Shown here: one piece after another, positions 59,850 through 64,000 of the stretch
How positions within the stretch are numbered: the stretch's first letter is position 1
How the letters are laid out: the number at the start of each line of letters is the position of its first letter
Origin: JABDJX01 sp039942715
GTDB taxonomy: Bacteria; Pseudomonadota; Alphaproteobacteria; Rhodobacterales; Rhodobacteraceae
Length of the DNA stretch: 64,000 bases
Reading direction: 5' to 3'
Assembly: GCA_039942715.1 (NCBI GenBank)
Contig: JBDVBY010000011.1
Location: 228,378-292,377, forward strand
The notes under the pieces: model-generated
What the model saw: only the letters and a program-made list of their open reading frames with translations
Database searches by the model: none
Told to the model about the DNA's origin: nothing
Position numbers and translations under genes: made by a program

Positions 59850-60686
59850 TTAGGCGCGACTTAGTATCCGGTCCAGCATACGGCTTGAAAGCAAGCGTTT
59901 TGCGACGGCCATGCCTTTGGTTGGTGTCGTGATCCGGTATCTTGGACGTGGATTGGGATGGATCAATGCTTGATGAACGGTTTTGGTCACCGCACTAGCC
60001 GGAAGCTCAAAGGTGTCTGTGCTGACGGGTGCATAAAGGCGCGGTTTCAGTTTTGATTCATATTCATCCGCACGTGCAGATGTTTCGGGTGTGATCCACC
60101 GCTCAAACGGGCCTTGGGACTTTTGGCGCAAGTCAGATGTTATGGGGCCGGGTTGGATCAGGATGATGTGAATTCCGGTTCCCCGCATCTCAAGGCGCAG
60201 ACTATCGGCCCAGCCTTCCATGGCAAATTTTGTCGAATTATAGGCACCGCGCCATGTCAGGGCGACGAAGCCAAGGATGGAAGAGTTCATTAAGACGCGG
60301 CCATGTCCTTGTTTGCGCATGGTTGGAAGCAAGCGCTGGGTCAGATCATGTTGTCCGAAAAAGTTCGTCTCGAAAATCGCACGCATTGCATCGCGCGGCA
60401 TGTCCTCAAGTAAGCCGGGAATGCCAAATGCGCCGTTATTGAACAATGCGTTAAGCGTGCCACCTGTTCGGCTTAGGGTTTCATCCACCGCAGCGGAAAT
60501 ACTGTCGGGGCTGTCGTAATCAAGCGTGAAGCTTTCCAGCCCCTCGCCCTCAAGACGGTCGCAATCTTGCTGAGAGCGGCAGGTGGCAAACACGCGCCAG
60601 CCTTTCTTTGCCAACCCGTGCGCAGTGTCATAGCCAATACCAGAGGAGCATCCTGTGATAAGAATTGATTTCTGCGCGCCTGCCAT
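59850..60686 (-). CDS. Short-chain dehydrogenase/reductase (SDR)
   Basis: The protein has 278 residues. Rossmann start ILITGCSSGIGYDTAHGLAKKGW (about 8-30, cofactor site TGxxxGIG), NNGAFG, active-site Ser in LMNSSILG and YNSTKFAMEGWADSLR (Tyr-x-x-x-Lys). Usually NADP- or NAD-linked oxidation of hydroxyl groups; substrate not identified. The C-terminal extension of about 40 residues is common to classical SDRs of this size. Stands alone. Confidence 0.92.
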   Translation of the reverse strand: MAGAQKSILITGCSSGIGYDTAHGLAKKGWRVFATCRSQQDCDRLEGEGLESFTLDYDSPDSISAAVDETLSRTGGTLNALFNNGAFGIPGLLEDMPRDAMRAIFETNFFGQHDLTQRLLPTMRKQGHGRVLMNSSILGFVALTWRGAYNSTKFAMEGWADSLRLEMRGTGIHIILIQPGPITSDLRQKSQGPFERWITPETSARADEYESKLKPRLYAPVSTDTFELPASAVTKTVHQALIHPNPRPRYRITTPTKGMAVAKRLLSSRMLDRILSRA

Positions 60687-60737
60687 GGTTTACCCTTTTG
60701 TTTCGGGTGTCATGGAAGTGGAAGCAGTTTGTGTCAA

Positions 60738-61277
60738 TTAGCCCGGGCGACTGTCTGCCAAGAATTTTCCGAAAATCCAACCGGATGTAACACCATCAGC
60801 GGTACGGATTTCATACCATCCGTCCTTGTCGCCAAGCACTTCAGCTTCGGCACCAAAGCCAAGCTTTCCGACAACCGCGTTACTAGTTCCAGGCCCTGCA
60901 CGCAGGTTCACGCGGGAGCCTGTAACGTACCACATTGGCGCGTTGGCCTCTTGGAACTCGGTCGTTGAAGACGCAGCGGCGATACCCGCGGCATCAACGG
61001 CAGCAACAACGCCGTAAAGCGGCTTTGATGTGCGTCCACTGCGGATGTCTGCACCGGCTTGCAGCGCAATGTGAACTGCTTCTTCGTCGGATACGCCAAA
61101 GGATTTGGAGGGCAAACGCGTACTTTCGATCTTCACAGCATTGAAAGCAGCAAGCGATAGGCCTGCCGCATCGTCTGTGGTTGACAGACGGCTGATCTCG
61201 ACGCGACGCTCTTCTGCGCCAAACACGTATAAAACAGCAAACATTACAGCCGCAGCGGCCGCGATAAGCTTAAACAT
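60738..61277 (-). CDS. Membrane-anchored SH3-domain protein
   Basis: The protein has 179 residues. An N-terminal anchor or signal (MFKLIAAAAAVMFAVLYVFG) is followed by a variable linker (about 25-110) and one bacterial SH3 domain (VTGSRVNLRAGPGTSNAVVGKL, AEVLGDKDGWYEIRTADG, GWIFGKFL). SH3 domains of this kind usually bind cell-wall material; here the protein probably faces the periplasm. No enzyme domain. Divergent from parC. Confidence 0.88.
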   Translation of the reverse strand: MFKLIAAAAAVMFAVLYVFGAEERRVEISRLSTTDDAAGLSLAAFNAVKIESTRLPSKSFGVSDEEAVHIALQAGADIRSGRTSKPLYGVVAAVDAAGIAAASSTTEFQEANAPMWYVTGSRVNLRAGPGTSNAVVGKLGFGAEAEVLGDKDGWYEIRTADGVTSGWIFGKFLADSRPG

Positions 61278-61427
61278 TCGAATCCCCCCAAGGATTTGAT
61301 CAAGGTATGGAGCCTCTAACCTGTGAGATACAGATTGGTTGTATGAAAAGTCAGAGGGAAAATTTGACTGTGGTTTTCATATCAGCGCCGCTTTACCCGG
61401 ACGGATGCGGGGTCTAATACAGCATCT

Positions 61428-63725
61428 ATGAGTGACCAGCCCGACGACCCCAACATGAAGTCCGCCAACCTTGCCGAGCCATTGCGCCGTGCAATTGGTG
61501 ACAGGTATCTAACCTATGCGCTTTCCACTATTATGCACCGCGCTTTGCCGGATGTGCGCGATGGATTGAAGCCTGTGCACCGGCGAATCCTTTATGTGAT
61601 GAGTCGTTTGCGCCTGTCATCCACGGGCGGTTTTCTGAAATCTGCCAAGATCGCTGGCGACACGATGGGCGATTTCCACCCCCACGGGGATGCCGCGATT
61701 TACGACGCGATGGCGCGCTTGGCGCAGGAATTTAACGTTCGCAACCCGTTGGTTGATGGCCAAGGCAATTTTGGCAACATCGACGGCGATAACCCGGCGG
61801 CCTCGCGTTATACCGAAGCGCGGATGACCAAGTTTGCCGAGGCGCTGCTTGAAGGGCTCGATGAGAACACGGTTGATTTCCGCCCCAACTATGACGGGCG
61901 GCTTGAAGAGCCCGTCGTTCTGCCCGCTGCTTTTCCAAACCTTCTCGCCAATGGCTCTAGCGGGATCGCTGTTGGTATGGCAACGAATATTCCACCGCAC
62001 AACATTGGCGAGCTGTGCGATGCCTGCATACATCTGGCCAAAAAGCAAAATAGCGAATTGGTGCGCGACGATACGTTGATTGAAATGGTCAAAGGGCCTG
62101 ATTTCCCGACCGGTGGTGTGATCGTAGAACCACAAGATGCCATGGCAGAGGCCTACAAAACCGGGCGCGGCGGGTTTCGTGTGCGTTCAAAGTGGGAAGT
62201 TGAGGATCTGGGGCGCGGTCAGTGGCAGATCATCGTCACCGAGATCCCTTATCAGGTGCCAAAGCAGCGTTTGATCGAAAAGCTGGCCGAGGTGATTCAG
62301 ACCAAGAAAGTGCCTATTCTGGCGGATGTGCGCGATGAAAGTGCGGAGGACATTCGCATCGTGCTTGAGCCCAAGTCGCGCAATGTCGAGCCAGAAGTTC
62401 TTATGAACATGCTGTATCGCACGACCGATCTGGAAAATCGTTTCAATTTGAACATGAACGTGCTGATCGACGGCGTAACGCCTAAGGTGTGTTCGCTAAA
62501 AGAAGTGCTGCGTGCGTTTTTGGATCACCGCCGCGAGGTGCTTCAGCGGCGCTCGCAATTCCGGCTTGATAAGATCGACCATCGACTCGAAGTTTTGGAG
62601 GGCTTTATCACCGCCTTCCTTAATCTTGATCGCGTGATCGACATCATTCGCTACGATGACGATCCCAAGGCGGCCCTGATGCGCGAAGATTGGTCGCTGG
62701 ATCATGTGCGCGCGATGGACGAATCCGATTACAAAACGCCGAAAGCCGGTGAGGGTGAGCTTAGCGAGGTTCAGGTCGACGCGATCCTGAATATGCGCTT
62801 GCGATCCTTGCGCCGTCTCGAAGAGCTTGAGCTGCGGCGCGAATTTGATGCGCTTACCGAGGAACGTGCTGATCTGGAAGACCTTTTGGCGGATGATAGC
62901 CGCCAGTGGACTCGGATCGCGGACGACATCAAAGCGACCAAGAAAAACTTTGCCGACCCCCGACGCAGCACCTTTGCCGAAGCGGTTGAGGTTGAGGATG
63001 TGCCGATTGAGGCGATGATTGATCGTGAACCGATCACCGTGGTTTGCTCGAAAATGGGTTGGATCCGGGCGATGAAAGGCCACATCGATCTGGGTCAGGA
63101 GCTTAAGTTCAAAGACGGTGATGGTGGGCAATTTGTGTTCCACGCTGAAACCACAGATCGCTTGCTGGCTTTCGGTTCAAATGGACGTTTCTACACGATC
63201 AGCGCCTCTAGCCTGCCCGGTGGGCGCGGCATGGGCGAACCGCTGCGCTTGATGGTTGATCTGCCGAACGAGGCGGCGATCGTGTCGTTGTTTATACACA
63301 CGCCGGGCCGCAAGTTGCTTGTCGCGTCTAGTGCGGGCGATGGGTTTGTTGTGCCTGAAGAAGAAATCGTGGCGCAAACACGTGCGGGCAAACAGGTTCT
63401 CAATGTCAAAGGCGAGGTCCGCGCTCATGTGTGTCGACCTGTCGATGGCGATCATGTGGCCGCGGTTGGTGAAAATCGTAAGATGCTGGTTTTTGCGCTT
63501 TCTGAATTGCCTGAAATGGGGCGTGGCAAGGGTGTACGCTTGCAAAAATACAAAGATGGTGGCCTTTCGGATGTAAAAACTTTCACGCTTGAGGAAGGGC
63601 TTAGCTGGCAAGACCCGGCAGGGCGTACCCGCACTGTGGGTGAGCTGGATGAATGGCGTGGCGCGCGTGCCTCGGCTGGTCGCATGGCTCCGCGCGGCTT
63701 TCCGCAGGACAATGAATTTACCTAA
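61428..63725 (+). CDS. parC: DNA topoisomerase IV subunit A
   Basis: The protein has 765 residues. It cuts and rejoins double-stranded DNA to unlink daughter chromosomes. The N-terminal DNA-gate is at RRAIGDRYLTYALSTIMHRALPDVRDGLKPVHRR (about 19-52), the active-site Tyr in RYTEARM (about 126-132), and GIAVGMATNIPPHN. The C-terminal domain (about 520-765) lacks a canonical GyrA-box; it has MGWIRAMKGH, SLPGGRGMGEP and GRGKGVRLQKY, as expected for ParC. The closest gene downstream is tuf. Confidence 0.95.
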   Translation: MSDQPDDPNMKSANLAEPLRRAIGDRYLTYALSTIMHRALPDVRDGLKPVHRRILYVMSRLRLSSTGGFLKSAKIAGDTMGDFHPHGDAAIYDAMARLAQEFNVRNPLVDGQGNFGNIDGDNPAASRYTEARMTKFAEALLEGLDENTVDFRPNYDGRLEEPVVLPAAFPNLLANGSSGIAVGMATNIPPHNIGELCDACIHLAKKQNSELVRDDTLIEMVKGPDFPTGGVIVEPQDAMAEAYKTGRGGFRVRSKWEVEDLGRGQWQIIVTEIPYQVPKQRLIEKLAEVIQTKKVPILADVRDESAEDIRIVLEPKSRNVEPEVLMNMLYRTTDLENRFNLNMNVLIDGVTPKVCSLKEVLRAFLDHRREVLQRRSQFRLDKIDHRLEVLEGFITAFLNLDRVIDIIRYDDDPKAALMREDWSLDHVRAMDESDYKTPKAGEGELSEVQVDAILNMRLRSLRRLEELELRREFDALTEERADLEDLLADDSRQWTRIADDIKATKKNFADPRRSTFAEAVEVEDVPIEAMIDREPITVVCSKMGWIRAMKGHIDLGQELKFKDGDGGQFVFHAETTDRLLAFGSNGRFYTISASSLPGGRGMGEPLRLMVDLPNEAAIVSLFIHTPGRKLLVASSAGDGFVVPEEEIVAQTRAGKQVLNVKGEVRAHVCRPVDGDHVAAVGENRKMLVFALSELPEMGRGKGVRLQKYKDGGLSDVKTFTLEEGLSWQDPAGRTRTVGELDEWRGARASAGRMAPRGFPQDNEFT

Positions 63726-63859
63726 AGCCTAAAGGGTCAGAGAAACACAAGTCTCCCCAAGCCCGCTAATCTTTTTAGACTTGAACTGAGCCTTGATTTT
63801 CCGCTCCTAATATCATACCTGCCGCTCGACAATTCATCCTAAGACTAAGGGCTAAGAGC

Positions 63860-64000
63860 ATGGCGAAGGAAAAGTTTGAGCGTAATAAGCCGCACTGCAA
63901 CATCGGCACGATTGGTCACGTTGACCATGGTAAGACGACGTTGACGGCTGCGATTACGAAGCAGTTTGGCGAGTTTCAGGATTACGCGGATATTGACGCG
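63860..64000 (+). CDS. tuf: Elongation factor Tu (5' part only)
   Basis: The first 47 codons: MAKEKFERNKPHCNIGTIGH, then VDHGKTTLTAAITK. The P-loop GHVDHGKT is intact. The gene runs beyond the right edge. Gene upstream: parC, 134 bp away; AAGGG lies about 9 bp before the ATG. EF-Tu delivers aminoacyl-tRNA to the ribosome. Confidence 0.97.
   Translation, partial: MAKEKFERNKPHCNIGTIGHVDHGKTTLTAAITKQFGEFQDYADIDA

Noticed and set aside
63726..63859. A -35/-10 pair upstream of tuf (TTGAAC...TAATAT)
   Set aside because: Spacing of 21 bp between the two elements is too long for a sigma-70 promoter, so I did not list it.

Overview
The window reads as a piece of the main chromosome of a marine Rhodobacterales (Roseobacter-group) alphaproteobacterium. 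The evidence is the ChvG/ChvI - HprK - RapZ - EIIA-Man - HPr cluster beside pckA, a stand-alone aa3-type cytochrome oxidase subunit IV of 44 residues, MmcB, DUF6473 and DUF6502 proteins, a tRNA-His with the alphaproteobacterial A73 form, and Roseobacter-style extragenic repeats. Gene density is very high. Most genes overlap by 4 bp (ATGA) in short operons. I see no insertion sequence, prophage, CRISPR array or secretion cluster.

Layout. 0-7 kb: end of a sugar-acid type dehydrogenase/dehydratase operon with a K+-channel protein, smpB, an NfeD/SPFH membrane pair, a glutathione transferase, the DNA-repair gene mmcB and a large unknown exported protein. 7-14 kb: tRNA-His, a glyoxalase-fold protein, an OmpA-type envelope protein with a coiled-coil partner, ubiA and rsmE (divergent), and a periplasmic 5'-nucleotidase-type enzyme. 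14-18 kb: DUF952-pyrD, a MATE exporter and two PaaI-type thioesterases. 18-26 kb: a fatty-acid beta-oxidation locus, made of two MerR regulators, a 20-bp perfect palindrome, acyl-CoA dehydrogenase, a small protein, GST, thiolase, an NTF2-like protein and the FadJ-type multienzyme. 26-35 kb: cox subunit IV, azlCD, fdhD, a degenerate dihydroorotase with plsY, gshA, yqgE and a stand-alone DsbD-N domain protein. 35-41 kb: an RND efflux pump, moaB and a uracil-DNA glycosylase. 41-46 kb: pyrB plus the molybdenum-cofactor genes mobA-mobB-moeA, the last carrying a large extra N-terminal domain. 46-48 kb: a DUF6502 - lipoprotein - von Willebrand lipoprotein module. 48-55 kb: pckA, the ChvGI two-component system and the PTS-Ntr regulatory genes. 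55-64 kb: 3-hydroxybutyryl-CoA dehydrogenase, a DUF6473 protein, etfAB, a cobalamin adenosyltransferase, a short-chain dehydrogenase, an SH3 protein, parC and the start of tuf.

How it fits together. Several parts serve acyl-CoA and gluconeogenic carbon use: the fad locus, hydroxybutyryl-CoA dehydrogenase, EtfAB as electron acceptor, and PckA. The ChvGI/PTS-Ntr genes probably couple envelope and nutrient state to that metabolism. Molybdenum-cofactor genes lie in three places (fdhD, moaB, mobA-mobB-moeA).

The most notable observations are: a 44-bp interspersed element built of two 22-bp units (two copies); a second family of hairpin plus A/T-tail extragenic elements (seven copies); six convergent gene pairs that share a stop codon over exactly 4 bp; a 12-codon basic leader-peptide candidate ahead of chvI; paired GTTAGCGC operators ahead of pckA; an enlarged MoeA; and three enzymes of familiar families lacking expected metal or catalytic residues (dihydroorotase, FdhD, uracil-DNA glycosylase). 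I did not find an obviously new multi-gene system. The DUF6502/vWA module is the nearest candidate.
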